Source: Maricaulis sp965228215
Lineage (GTDB): Bacteria > Pseudomonadota > Alphaproteobacteria > Caulobacterales > Maricaulaceae
DNA length: 64,000 nt
Reading direction: 5' to 3'
Assembly (NCBI GenBank): GCA_965228215.1
Contig: OZ245800.1
Span: forward strand, 2,480,001-2,544,000
Below are positions 7,936-18,530 of the stretch, piece by piece. The notes below the pieces were generated by a model. It made no database searches. It saw only the letters and a program-made list of their open reading frames with translations, and had not been told where the DNA came from. Numbering within the stretch: the stretch's first letter is position 1; every line of letters starts with the position of its first letter. A program made the position numbers and the translations under genes.

Positions 7936-8966
7936 CCCCGCCGGATCAATCCACGTCCCAGCTTCAAAAGCGGCTGTTCCAGCATCCGATGGCTCAGCCA
8001 GCCGAGCATGATGCAGGCGGCCAGGCAGATGGCATAGAAACCCAGACTGGCCAGCACGCCTGTACCGAATACGCCCGGAACGAGGCGGGCCAGGACGCCG
8101 ATCGCCAGGATGTGGCTCAGATAGATGGAATAGGACCAATCGCCCAGCAGGCCCGCGAAATCGGGTAGGCGCGGTGACCAGGCGAGGAAGGCCCAGACCG
8201 TCCCGATCGCAAACGGTGCCAGGATGGCCACGCGCCAGCGCGGATCGGTCAGTCCCTCGATGCCGTGAATACTCATCCACCACAGGCCCAGAACCGCGCC
8301 GGCGAGCGACAGGGCCAGAGCGGGCCAGCGTTGGGTCTGGAGATACTCCAATCCGCCCGCCAGGAACGCCCCCGCCAGGAAGAGCAGATTGAAAGGGCTC
8401 AACAGCACCGCCAGCCACGGACCGAAAACACCCGGCTGTACCCACATGAAGGCCAGGCTTGCCCCACCCCAGGCGAGACCCGCCCATAGTCTCATCCCGC
8501 GCGGAAGCAGCAGCGCGAGGCCGTAGGCCAGGTAGAAATACAGCTCATGCGTCAGCGTCCAGCCGACCATCAGGACCGGCGCCTGGACGGAAGGGGCGAG
8601 CGTGAAACTCTCGACCAGGTTCAGCTCACCGGCCTCGGCCGTTAATGTGTCACCCATCACGAAATAACCGGCGAGGGCGGCGAGGGTGAAGATCCAGTAG
8701 AGCGGATAGATCCGGTTGAGGCGTTTCAGGAAATAGGTGGGATCCGGCTTGTCATGGCTCCGATAGAGCCAGTGGATGATGAAGCCGGATATGACGAAGA
8801 AGAGATCCACACCGGCAAAGCCGAAATAGGCGTAATCGCCCAGCAGGGATGGCATCAGGAAACGCGCATCGGACTGGTGGATATGGGCCAGCACGACCAG
8901 CATCACGGCCAGGCCGCGAAGATACTGGATCTGGATGATTTTATTGCCGGGCGATAGGGCGCTCAC
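7932..8966 (-). CDS. Acyltransferase family 3 membrane protein
   Basis: 344-residue integral membrane acyltransferase of the OafA/NodX type, which O-acetylates or otherwise acylates surface polysaccharides, peptidoglycan or lipids. The diagnostic start QYLRGLAVMLVVLAH (about 14-28) carries the conserved Arg and His, and VDLFFVISGFIIHWLY follows near 53-68; about ten helices continue to the end, with a basic C-terminal tail. There is no SGNH extension. It stands apart from any polysaccharide cluster, so the acceptor is unknown. The ATG at 8966 is preceded by an AGGAAG-type site. Confidence 0.9.
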   Translation of the reverse strand: MSALSPGNKIIQIQYLRGLAVMLVVLAHIHQSDARFLMPSLLGDYAYFGFAGVDLFFVISGFIIHWLYRSHDKPDPTYFLKRLNRIYPLYWIFTLAALAGYFVMGDTLTAEAGELNLVESFTLAPSVQAPVLMVGWTLTHELYFYLAYGLALLLPRGMRLWAGLAWGGASLAFMWVQPGVFGPWLAVLLSPFNLLFLAGAFLAGGLEYLQTQRWPALALSLAGAVLGLWWMSIHGIEGLTDPRWRVAILAPFAIGTVWAFLAWSPRLPDFAGLLGDWSYSIYLSHILAIGVLARLVPGVFGTGVLASLGFYAICLAACIMLGWLSHRMLEQPLLKLGRGLIRRG

Positions 8967-8992
8967 GCGTCTTCCTCCGTGGAGGCGCTAGT

Positions 8993-9577
8993 CTAGCGCT
9001 GCATTTCCACGACGAAACTGACAGCAACCGACGGCGTGATGGAGTCGAGCCCGGCCAGGTTTCTCAGAGTCTCGATCCCGGCCTCCAGCTGGAGCGGAGC
9101 GGCAAGAACGGTGACCGGCGCACTGCTCTCAACGCGAATCCGGTCTTCTGCAAGGCGGGTAATGGTCACGTTCGTGGAGAGGTCGACGGGCATCTCGCGG
9201 ATCGACAGGCGGAAATCCAGCGCCTGTTCGACACTGTCGCCCACGGCCAGCGCGTCATACGCCGTGACGTCATAGCGTGCGGACACATGCGCTTCGGGGA
9301 AATCGGCCGTCTGGAAGAGATGTTCGGCCATGCGCTCATTGCGGATGTCGATGAAGGTCTCCACCGAGCTCATGTCGAGCACGAAACGGATCTGGCCGGT
9401 TGTATCCGCCCAGCCGGAAATGCCGGACAATTCATGCTCCTCGTCGACATCGCCATTCTTCACGGTGACGAAGCTGAGTGAGGAGGCATCGTCATCGACG
9501 TGCCAGGCTCCGTCGTCTCCCGACTGGGAACAGGCGGCAAGGCAAAGTGCGGCAGCGATGGCGAGCAGGCGTGTCAT
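8993..9577 (-). CDS. YceI-family lipoprotein
   Basis: 194 residues. An N-terminal signal ending in LCLAAC marks a lipoprotein, so the product should be anchored in an envelope membrane facing the periplasm. The mature part begins WHVDDDASSLSFVTVKNG and is a YceI beta-barrel-like domain of the lipocalin type, a group that binds isoprenoid or amphiphilic ligands. The ATG at 9577 is chosen over an in-frame start at 9601 because it begins the signal sequence and has a GGGGGAA ribosome site. It lies 26 bases downstream of the acyltransferase start on the same strand; any functional link is speculative. Confidence 0.85.
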   Translation of the reverse strand: MTRLLAIAAALCLAACSQSGDDGAWHVDDDASSLSFVTVKNGDVDEEHELSGISGWADTTGQIRFVLDMSSVETFIDIRNERMAEHLFQTADFPEAHVSARYDVTAYDALAVGDSVEQALDFRLSIREMPVDLSTNVTITRLAEDRIRVESSAPVTVLAAPLQLEAGIETLRNLAGLDSITPSVAVSFVVEMQR

Positions 9578-9753
9578 GATGGTTCCCCCAGAAGCGTTCA
9601 CTGCAATTTAGACCAGGAAAACGTGCTGGCCAGCCCTCTTCGCGCTAGCCAAGCGCGCTGACTCGCGCTATCGGGCCGCATGCTGATCAGAGTTTCGGCC
9701 ATCTCCTCACAACTTGCCCTTCAGGACACCCGTGCGCGCGGGTGGTTTTGCGC

Positions 9754-11313
9754 ATGACCGACCAACACGAAAAAGTCCTCATCATCGATTTCGGCAGCCA
9801 GGTCACACAGCTGATTGCCCGTCGCCTCCGCGAGAGCGGTGTGTACTGCGAAGTCCATCCCTATAACCGGGCCGACGCCGCCTTCATCGACGGCTATGAC
9901 CCGCAGGCAATCATCCTGTCCGGCTCGCCGCATTCCACGCATTGGGAGAATTCCCCGCGCGCCGATGAAAGCGTCTTTACGCGCGGTCTGCCCGTGCTGG
10001 GCATCTGTTATGGCGAGCAGACGATGTGCGCCCAGCTGGGCGGTGCTGTCGAGGCGTCCGAGGAGCGAGAATTCGGCCGCGCCGACATCACCATCGCCCA
10101 GGACAGCCCGCTCTTCGCCGGCTTTGGTCCTGTGGGCCACGAGGAACGCGTCTGGATGAGCCATGGCGACCGGGTCTCGGCCCTGCCGGACGGGTTCAAG
10201 GTCATCGCCACTTCGGGCAATGCGCCCTATGCCGCCATCGCCGACGAGGATCGCAAATTCTACGGCGTGCAATTCCACCCGGAAGTCGTGCACACGCCGC
10301 GCGGCGCGATGCTGCTGCAGAATTTCACCCACACCATCGCCGGTCTGAAGGGCGACTGGACGATGTCGAGCTTCAAGGATGAAGCCATCGCCAAGGTGCG
10401 CGCCCAGGTGGGCGACAAGCGCGTGATCTGCGGCCTGTCCGGCGGTGTCGACAGTTCCGTGGTGGCCGTGCTGCTGCACGAGGCCATCGGCGACCAGCTG
10501 ACCTGTGTCTTCGTGGATACCGGCCTGATGCGCCAGGGCGAGGCCGACCAGGTCGTCTCCTTGTTCAAGGAGCACTACAACATCCCGCTCATTCATGCCG
10601 ACGAGGAGGATCTCTTCCTCGACGCGCTGGCGGGCGTGGATGATCCCGAGGTCAAGCGCAAGACCATTGGCAAGCTCTTCATCGATGTCTTCGACGCCAA
10701 GGCCAAGGAAGCCGGTGGAGCCGATTTCCTCGCCCAGGGCACGCTCTATCCGGACGTGATCGAAAGTGTCAGCTTTGACGGCGGACCCTCGGTGACGATC
10801 AAGTCGCACCACAATGTAGGCGGCCTGCCGGCCCGCATGAAGATGGATCTCGTGGAACCGCTGCGTGATCTCTTCAAGGACGAGGTGAGGGCGCTCGGCC
10901 GCGAGCTGGGCCTGCCGGAAGCCTTTGTGGGCCGCCATCCCTTCCCGGGACCGGGCCTCGCCATCCGCATCCCCGGCGAGATCACCAAGGAAAAGGCCGA
11001 CATCCTGCGCAAGGCCGACGCCATCTATATCGACGAGATCAAGAAGGCGGGCCTCTATGATGAGATCTGGCAGGCCTTCGCGGTCCTGCTGCCGGTCCGT
11101 ACTGTGGGCGTGATGGGTGATGAACGCACCTATGACCACGTCCTGGCCCTGCGCGCCGTCACCTCCGTCGACGGCATGACCGCCGACTACTTTCCCTTCG
11201 ACCACGACTTCCTGGGCCGCACCGCCACGCGTATCATCAATGAAGTCCGCGGCGTGAACCGGGTCGTCTACGACGTCACGTCGAAACCGCCGGGAACGAT
11301 TGAGTGGGAGTAG
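9754..11313 (+). CDS. guaA: GMP synthase (glutamine-hydrolysing)
   Basis: Converts XMP to GMP with glutamine and ATP. 519 residues: a class I glutamine amidotransferase domain (about 8-195, nucleophile C85 in GICYGEQ, His in the GVQFHPEVVHT segment), the ATP pyrophosphatase domain with P-loop GLSGGVDSSV (about 222-231), and the C-terminal dimerisation domain ending in the canonical PPGTIEWE. A GTG four codons earlier (9742) is possible; the ATG fits the family better. The 176-base gap upstream holds a CGCGCT/AGCGCG inverted repeat (9641-9657) and a second GCGCTA, likely promoter elements. No riboswitch is apparent. Confidence 0.97.
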   Translation: MTDQHEKVLIIDFGSQVTQLIARRLRESGVYCEVHPYNRADAAFIDGYDPQAIILSGSPHSTHWENSPRADESVFTRGLPVLGICYGEQTMCAQLGGAVEASEEREFGRADITIAQDSPLFAGFGPVGHEERVWMSHGDRVSALPDGFKVIATSGNAPYAAIADEDRKFYGVQFHPEVVHTPRGAMLLQNFTHTIAGLKGDWTMSSFKDEAIAKVRAQVGDKRVICGLSGGVDSSVVAVLLHEAIGDQLTCVFVDTGLMRQGEADQVVSLFKEHYNIPLIHADEEDLFLDALAGVDDPEVKRKTIGKLFIDVFDAKAKEAGGADFLAQGTLYPDVIESVSFDGGPSVTIKSHHNVGGLPARMKMDLVEPLRDLFKDEVRALGRELGLPEAFVGRHPFPGPGLAIRIPGEITKEKADILRKADAIYIDEIKKAGLYDEIWQAFAVLLPVRTVGVMGDERTYDHVLALRAVTSVDGMTADYFPFDHDFLGRTATRIINEVRGVNRVVYDVTSKPPGTIEWE

Positions 11314-11349
11314 GGGGCTTCCGGCTACGGGATGGCGTTTGCTGAACGC

Positions 11350-12576
11350 CTAGCCGCTCTCTCCCGTCGCTGAACGCACGATCTCCCGGAACAGCTCGAT
11401 CGTTTCGAATTCGCGATAGCCGCTATCGTCTTCCGTGGCGCCGTAATCGCTGCTGGCGGAGAGTTTGACGATCACCATGCCGGCCGTGGGGTCCACGAAG
11501 ACAAACTGGTTGTAGACGCCGATCGCGGTGAATTCGCCGCGATCACCCTCCGGTATCCACCATTGATAGCCATATCCCAGGCCGAAATCCGAGGCCGGAT
11601 TGTCGCCCGGCATGAGGTGCGGCGCGTCCGGCGTCACCGATGCGCGCACCCAGTCGGCCGGGACAATCTGCTCGCCCTGCCACTGGCCGCCGAGCCGATA
11701 GAGCTCGCCGAGGCGGGCATAATCGCGGGCCGTCGCATTCATGCCGCCGAAGGCCATTTCCATGTCATCGGCATCGAGCAGCCAATAGGCCGGGTAGCTT
11801 GCTCCGAGCGGGGTCCACAATTTCTCGGTCATGTAATCGGCAATGCTTCTGCCCGTCGCCGAGACGAGCAGCATGCCGAGGACCTGCGTGTCGGTGGAAT
11901 TGTAGCGATTGAACGTTCCAGGCTCATTATCCCGAGTGAGCGTTGCTGCGAATTCGTTCAGCGAACCGCCGAGCGCGAAAATGCGTCCGAACCGGTTGAT
12001 GTCGGATTCGGGGTCGCTGTAATCCTCATTCCACGCCGCTCCCGACGACATCTGGAGCACGTCCTTGATGCTCACACCGTCATAGGCGGAGCCGGCGAGG
12101 TCAGGCACATAATCGGTCACCGGCTCCTCGATCGACCGGATATGGCCTTCGGAAATCGCGATACCGATCAGGGCCGAAACAAAACTCTTCGCGACCGACA
12201 TGGAAATCCAGGGCACGTCCGGACCGCCCGTCAGGAAATACTCCTCATGGATCACGGCACCGTCGTGCAGGACGAGCAGGGCGCTCGTATCGGTCAGGGC
12301 CAGGAAGTCTGCCGTGTCATAGTCGACACCCTCATGCGTGAACGTGGCGGGCAGGGCCAGTGGGCCGCCCTCCGGCCACACCGTCGGTGAGGCAGAGGCC
12401 GGCATTTCCGCACTGGGGAAGAGCGTGTGAGCCCGATTGAAGTTCCGGTCCTGCTCGGCACCGGTGAACAGCGAGGCCACCATGCTGGCCCGGTCGAAAC
12501 GGGGTTTGAGTTTCACGCCCAGATTGACCGCAATGATCGCCAGGATGACGAATGCCGCCGAGAGGAATTTCTTCAT
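11350..12576 (-). CDS. Serine hydrolase, class C beta-lactamase fold
   Basis: 408 residues with one N-terminal membrane helix (MKKFLSAAFVILAIIAVNLG), so probably periplasmic and anchored. The S-x-x-K motif is S127-V-A-K130 in ISMSVAKSFVSAL, and RYNSTDTQVLG provides the Y-x-N-like element, as in esterases and D-amino-acid peptidases of the beta-lactamase superfamily. Such proteins are often annotated beta-lactamase, but resistance cannot be inferred. The ATG at 12576 gives a clean membrane anchor; a longer frame begins at 12639 inside the glutathione peroxidase gene. It ends 36 bases from guaA, convergent. Confidence 0.85.
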   Translation of the reverse strand: MKKFLSAAFVILAIIAVNLGVKLKPRFDRASMVASLFTGAEQDRNFNRAHTLFPSAEMPASASPTVWPEGGPLALPATFTHEGVDYDTADFLALTDTSALLVLHDGAVIHEEYFLTGGPDVPWISMSVAKSFVSALIGIAISEGHIRSIEEPVTDYVPDLAGSAYDGVSIKDVLQMSSGAAWNEDYSDPESDINRFGRIFALGGSLNEFAATLTRDNEPGTFNRYNSTDTQVLGMLLVSATGRSIADYMTEKLWTPLGASYPAYWLLDADDMEMAFGGMNATARDYARLGELYRLGGQWQGEQIVPADWVRASVTPDAPHLMPGDNPASDFGLGYGYQWWIPEGDRGEFTAIGVYNQFVFVDPTAGMVIVKLSASSDYGATEDDSGYREFETIELFREIVRSATGESG

Positions 12577-12595
12577 GACATACGCCCCTGCGCCG

Positions 12596-13075
12596 CTAAA
12601 GCAGCGCTTCGATCTCGCTGCGGATGGCTTCGGGCGCATCCTTAGGGCCGAAGCGTTTGACGACCTTACCGTCGCGATTGATCAGGAATTTGGTGAAATT
12701 CCACTTGATGGATTTCGAACCGAACATCCCGCGCGCCTCTGATTTCAGATATTCGTAGATCGGCGAGGCCTCGGGGCCGTTGACGTCGATCTTGGCGAAC
12801 ATCGGGAAGCTGACGTCATAGGTCAGCTTGCAGAAATTGGCGATTTCCTCGGCATCACCGGGTTCCTGCTTGCCGAACTGGTTGCAGGGAAAGCCCAGCA
12901 CAGCGAGGCCTTTTTCCTTGAGATCGCCATAGAGCGCTTCCAGGCCCTCATATTGCGGCGTGAACCCGCACTTGCTCGCCGTGTTGACGATCAGCATGAC
13001 CTGACCGGAGAAGTCGGAGAGGGCGACATCCTGGCCGGAAATGTCGGTTGCAGTGAATTCATAGATCTGGCTCAC
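12596..13075 (-). CDS. Glutathione peroxidase-family thiol peroxidase
   Basis: 159-residue peroxidase that reduces hydroperoxides with thioredoxin or glutathione. NTASKCGFTPQY puts the peroxidatic cysteine at 36 (cysteine, not selenocysteine); GFPCNQFGKQEPG supplies the catalytic Gln/Asn region and KWNFTKFLINRDG the Trp. The start is a GTG at 13075 with an excellent AAGGAGG site; a frame running to 13159 would add 28 residues unlike the family. It is divergent from katG, sharing a 161-base control region, and lies 19 bases upstream of the serine hydrolase gene, so an oxidative-stress pairing with katG is likely. Confidence 0.92.
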   Translation of the reverse strand: MSQIYEFTATDISGQDVALSDFSGQVMLIVNTASKCGFTPQYEGLEALYGDLKEKGLAVLGFPCNQFGKQEPGDAEEIANFCKLTYDVSFPMFAKIDVNGPEASPIYEYLKSEARGMFGSKSIKWNFTKFLINRDGKVVKRFGPKDAPEAIRSEIEALL

Positions 13076-13145
13076 GCCGGGCCTCCTTCTGGCTGGCCGC
13101 CGAGTATGACAGCGGATTGAAATCACGTCGACATCGGTAAAATCT

Positions 13146-13183
13146 ATTGATGCGCTCAAATCAATTGATTGGACGTATATAAC
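13146..13183 (+). promoter_or_regulatory. Candidate katG/GPx control site (inverted ATTGAT repeats and -10)
   Basis: ATTGAT (13146-13151), an 8-base spacer, and ATCAAT (13160-13165), the latter overlapping the perfect palindrome ATCAATTGAT (13160-13169). A TATAAC -10 element lies at 13178-13183, with only a poor -35 17 bases upstream inside the repeats. That arrangement suits an activator binding at -35, such as the LysR-type OxyR that commonly controls katG; the regulator is inferred. Confidence 0.45.
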
Positions 13184-13236
13184 GACGCGGTCCAGCCTGT
13201 ATCCATCGATTTCATCCGACCCCGAGGAAAGATCTC

Positions 13237-15396
<2,160 letters not shown>

Positions 15397-15433
15397 GCCG
15401 ATCCTAACCCAGCACGGCTCGCCGGGTTGAGGA

Positions 15434-15463
15434 GGGGCAGGCAGCAATGCCTGCCCCTTTTCT
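15434..15463 (+). terminator. Intrinsic terminator of katG
   Basis: Perfect 10-bp stem GGGGCAGGCA / TGCCTGCCCC (15434-15443 and 15448-15457) closed by a GCAA tetraloop of the stable GNRA class and followed by TTTTCTCT. It lies 38 bases after the katG stop. Confidence 0.9.
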
Positions 15464-15500
15464 CTGCCTGCACCAATTTGCCGCCTTCAATCTGCACCGC

Positions 15501-15542
15501 TTGACAATCCCGATATCCATAACAAGATATATAACAAGTTAT
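15501..15542 (+). promoter_or_regulatory. Promoter and tandem MarR-type operator
   Basis: TTGACA at 15501-15506 is followed by two adjacent 12-mers, ATAACAAGATAT (15519-15530) and ATAACAAGTTAT (15531-15542). The second has perfect palindromic arms ATAAC/GTTAT; the first differs at one arm position. They overlap the expected -10 and start region and end 10 bases before the MarR gene's ATG. Autorepression by that regulator is the simple reading. Confidence 0.65.
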
Positions 15543-15552
15543 GGAGTGAGCG

Positions 15553-16038
15553 ATGAGTGCGGATATCCTTCAATCCATGGGGCCGGTCGCACTGGGCAGC
15601 CGGCTCAAGCGGGCGGGCGTGTTGATGCAGTCGATTTCGCAGGCCTGGCTGGAAGAGCAGGGCTGCGAGATCGCCTCGACCCACATGCCGGTCATGCTCG
15701 CCCTTTATCGCCAGGGCCGGGCCTCGACCGGCGAGCTGGCACAGATGCTCGGCATCGCCCAGCCGGGTGTGTCGCGCATGGTCGAACAGCTCGAACGCGC
15801 TGGCTGGCTGGTCTCCTCGTCCGGCAAGACAGATCGGCGTGTCCGCGAAATCCGGCTGAGCGAACAGGGCCGCGATTTCGCGATAAAGGCCAGTCGCGAG
15901 TACTGGCCGCGTATCGGAGCGGCTGTGGAGGCCATCTGCGCGCAATTGCAAGGCGATTTGCTGAGCCAGTTGAGCGGGCTTGAAACCCGTCTCGCGGCCG
16001 GCGAGTTCCAGACCCGTATCGCGGAGGACCAGTCATGA
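15553..16038 (+). CDS. MarR-family transcriptional regulator
   Basis: 161-residue winged-helix regulator that should bind DNA as a dimer. The helix-turn-helix is at about 55-80 (STGELAQMLGIAQPGVSRMVEQLE), followed by the wing ASSGKTDRRVREIRLSEQG-type segment with the conserved D-R-R. It is coupled to a GNAT acetyltransferase gene by a 4-base ATGA overlap, so the two form a unit. Tandem ATAACAAG repeats directly upstream look like its own operator. The ligand is unknown; the pairing with an acetyltransferase suggests control of a small-molecule modification response, an inference. Confidence 0.9.
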   Translation: MSADILQSMGPVALGSRLKRAGVLMQSISQAWLEEQGCEIASTHMPVMLALYRQGRASTGELAQMLGIAQPGVSRMVEQLERAGWLVSSSGKTDRRVREIRLSEQGRDFAIKASREYWPRIGAAVEAICAQLQGDLLSQLSGLETRLAAGEFQTRIAEDQS

Positions 16039-16718
16039 GTGACCTGCTCGACCGTCCCGTCTGGCACAGCCTGACCACGCATTTGTCGCACCTCTCAATC
16101 GGCAATGAAGATGCGCGGCGTTTCCATCCGGAGGTCAATCTCTTCCTCGCCGCCCGCGAGGACACGCCGGATTGCATGTCCTCGGCCGTGGATCTCGTGC
16201 CGGAGGATGGCGAGGTCTACATGATCCAGGTGCCCGAGATCTGTGTGCCCGACGGTCTCGACATGGCCATGGCGGCGCAGGGTGTCCAGATGGTGTTCGA
16301 CAAGGGCGAGGCCCCGGCTCTCGACACAGCGGACATCATCCCGCTGACCGACCGGGACGTCCCGGACATGCTCGCCCTCGCGACGCTGACCGAGCCCGGC
16401 CCGTTTCTCTCGCGCACCCATGAAATGTCGCAATTCTGGGGCGTGCGAATCGATGGCCGGCTGGCAGCCATGGCGGGCGAACGCATGCGCTTTCCCGGCT
16501 ATTCGGAAGTCTCGGGCGTGTGCACTCATCCCGATTTCCGCGGCCGGGGCCTCGCCAAACGCCTGTCCGCCCATGTCCGTGACCTCGTTCTGGCCCGCGG
16601 CGAAACACCCTTCCTGCACGCCTGGTCCACAAATGCAGCCGCAATCGGTCTCTATGAGGGGCTGGGCTTCTCGACCCGCTGTCTCGTCAATGCCTGCATC
16701 CTGAGGCGCTCCGGCTAG
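16035..16718 (+). CDS. GNAT-family N-acetyltransferase
   Basis: 227 residues. The C-terminal half (about 95-225) is a GNAT domain: acetyl-CoA-binding motif A is VCTHPDFRGRGLAKRLSAHV, and AAAIGLYEGLGF is motif B. It resembles the FR47-like group, preceded by an N-terminal region of about 90 residues with no motif I know. The acceptor is unknown. The ATG at 16035 overlaps the MarR stop (ATGA), making translational coupling and shared repression likely. Confidence 0.85.
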   Translation: MSDLLDRPVWHSLTTHLSHLSIGNEDARRFHPEVNLFLAAREDTPDCMSSAVDLVPEDGEVYMIQVPEICVPDGLDMAMAAQGVQMVFDKGEAPALDTADIIPLTDRDVPDMLALATLTEPGPFLSRTHEMSQFWGVRIDGRLAAMAGERMRFPGYSEVSGVCTHPDFRGRGLAKRLSAHVRDLVLARGETPFLHAWSTNAAAIGLYEGLGFSTRCLVNACILRRSG

Positions 16719-16778
16719 GGGCTGTCAGAATTCGCCCAACGCACTAGCTTGTGGGGCAGCAAAGCGGGAGAGGGCGTC

Positions 16779-18146
16779 ATGGTCTGGCTGGTTCGGTTCT
16801 TCATGGTGATCGCTGTGGTGATCGCCGGTCTCGTTGTCGTCGTGCTGGGCTGGCATGCCACTACGCAGACAGCATCTCCCGCACCTCTGGCACCAGCCGA
16901 AAACCGGTTCGATGCCGCGCGCCTGCTTGCCGTGATCGATTCCGACATGGCGGCCACGGCCTATGCGGACCGTCGCCCGCACGCGATCGGGGGCACGCAG
17001 GACGTGCTGGCTATCATCGACCAGCCCGGCGAGGCGACAGATGCCCGCGCCCTGGTGCCGGCCTCGAATTCCGTCATGGGCTGGCCGGGCCCGGTTATCG
17101 TCTCGGCGGATGGCCGCCTCGCCTATGTCATCTCCTCACGCGGTGCCATTGACCGCTCGATCGAACGGCTGGAACCCTCCACCTATGCCGGTGTGCCGAT
17201 CGATGATCGCATCACCACGATCGAGCTGGAGACGGGCGAGGTGCTGGCCACTGACACCGTCTGCACCGAACCCAAGGCTATCGATCTGGCTGCAGACGGG
17301 TCCTTCCTGCTGCTGGCCTGCGGTGATGCCGCCAGCGAACTGGCTGTCGTCGTCCTGTCCGACGGCATGCCTTCGGACGTCCGGGCGATTGATCTCGACG
17401 TCCCGTCCTTCTCCGAACGCGCACGCGATGTGGGTTCGACCTATGCCGCACTGCGCCCGGATGGCCGTGCTGCAGCCCTTGTTCTGGAAAACCGCGCGGT
17501 GCTGCAGGCAGAGTTTGAGCTCGATGCGGCGGGAATTCCGGTTTCGGCGAACGCCGGCGATGTGATCACCACGGATCGCTGGCTGTCAGTCCTGCGCTGG
17601 ACCCGCAATGGCCGTTTCCTGCTGGCCGCAGATGTGGCCTGGGGGCCGGCACCGACGGACGCCGTGACCAACGGACCCGGTGCCATCGTCGCCTATCAGC
17701 TCGACCCCGCGGCATCGGGCTTCGGCGAGGTCTCCGCGGCACGGACAGGTCTCAGTCCGGAAGCCTTCGAACTCAATCGCGAAGGCGACCTCGCTGTAGC
17801 GGTCAACATGGAGCGCTCCTACCTGCCGGGTGGACCGCTCTCGGTTGTGCCGGGCCGGGCAGCCTCTTCGCTCAGCCTGGTGGCTATTGACCAGGACAGC
17901 GGGCAATTGACGACACTGGGACCGTCGCTCGGTTTCCGCGGCGTGCTGCCCGAGGACGCGGTGTTCGATACCGATGGCGACCAGCTCGCCGTCGCGGTCT
18001 ATCAGGACCATGACGCGCCGCGCAGCGATGGCTGGGTCCAGTTCTTCGACGTCCGGGGAGAGGGCGATGCGCGTTACGTCGTCCCGACCGATCGCCGTAT
18101 TGTCCTTCCCCGAGGCGTGCATGATCTGGCTGTCATCGACGGATAG
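16779..18146 (+). CDS. Secreted or membrane-anchored beta-propeller-like protein of unknown function
   Basis: 455 residues, not recognised by name. MVWLVRFFMVIAVVIAGLVVVVLG is a single N-terminal membrane helix or uncleaved signal. The rest is rich in strand-turn patterns typical of YVTN/WD-type propellers, with recurring blocks around SADGRLAYV, AADGSFLLLACGD, RNGRFLLAAD and FDTDGDQLAVAVY. No catalytic residues stand out. It is probably periplasmic. The ATG at 16779 begins the hydrophobic segment; a start at 16749 would add ten polar residues. It stands alone between the GNAT gene and slyX, with only 60 bases upstream. Confidence 0.6.
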   Translation: MVWLVRFFMVIAVVIAGLVVVVLGWHATTQTASPAPLAPAENRFDAARLLAVIDSDMAATAYADRRPHAIGGTQDVLAIIDQPGEATDARALVPASNSVMGWPGPVIVSADGRLAYVISSRGAIDRSIERLEPSTYAGVPIDDRITTIELETGEVLATDTVCTEPKAIDLAADGSFLLLACGDAASELAVVVLSDGMPSDVRAIDLDVPSFSERARDVGSTYAALRPDGRAAALVLENRAVLQAEFELDAAGIPVSANAGDVITTDRWLSVLRWTRNGRFLLAADVAWGPAPTDAVTNGPGAIVAYQLDPAASGFGEVSAARTGLSPEAFELNREGDLAVAVNMERSYLPGGPLSVVPGRAASSLSLVAIDQDSGQLTTLGPSLGFRGVLPEDAVFDTDGDQLAVAVYQDHDAPRSDGWVQFFDVRGEGDARYVVPTDRRIVLPRGVHDLAVIDG

Positions 18147-18181
18147 GTCGTGCTAGGCGGCGCACAGGGAAGGAGCCCGCC

Positions 18182-18391
18182 ATGAGCCAGGATATGGAAG
18201 CGCGCATCGAGGCGCTCGAGATGACGGTCGCGCACCAGGACCAGGCGATCGAGGACATGAACCGGGTCATTCTCGACCAGCAGGCCGAGATCGACGAGAT
18301 GAAGATCCGCATGAGCCAGGCGCTCGACCGCATCCAGACGGTCGAAAGCCAGATGCCGGACGAACCGGACGCCCCGCCGCCGCATTATTGA
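18182..18391 (+). CDS. slyX: SlyX-family protein
   Basis: 69-residue, almost wholly coiled-coil protein: heptad-rich ARIEALEMTVAHQDQAIEDM continues into NRVILDQQAEIDEMK, and the tail ends in the characteristic PPPHY. SlyX proteins are small, widespread and of unknown function; in enterobacteria the gene lies near slyD. A GGGAAGGAG site precedes the ATG. Nothing nearby gives a functional hint. Confidence 0.9.
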   Translation: MSQDMEARIEALEMTVAHQDQAIEDMNRVILDQQAEIDEMKIRMSQALDRIQTVESQMPDEPDAPPPHY

Positions 18392-18530
18392 GTGCCTCCA
18401 TTCGCGGCAATCCCGATTTTTTGTGCATAACCTCCCGAAACAGGGGGCTGCCGGCGCGGTCGAGGCGCGTGAAGTCTTGGCGATAGCCCTTCATCAGGCC
18501 TAGCATTCTCCTCACGCGGGAGGAGGCGAA

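Noticed and set aside
9602..9753. Possible purine riboswitch upstream of guaA
   Set aside because: No purine aptamer core found, only short inverted GCGCTA repeats; such riboswitches are mainly in Gram-positive bacteria.
18508..18525. CTCCTC/GAGGAG hairpin covering the SH3 gene's ribosome site
   Set aside because: The likely -10 (around 18499) puts the transcript start inside the hairpin, so the left arm is probably not in the mRNA.
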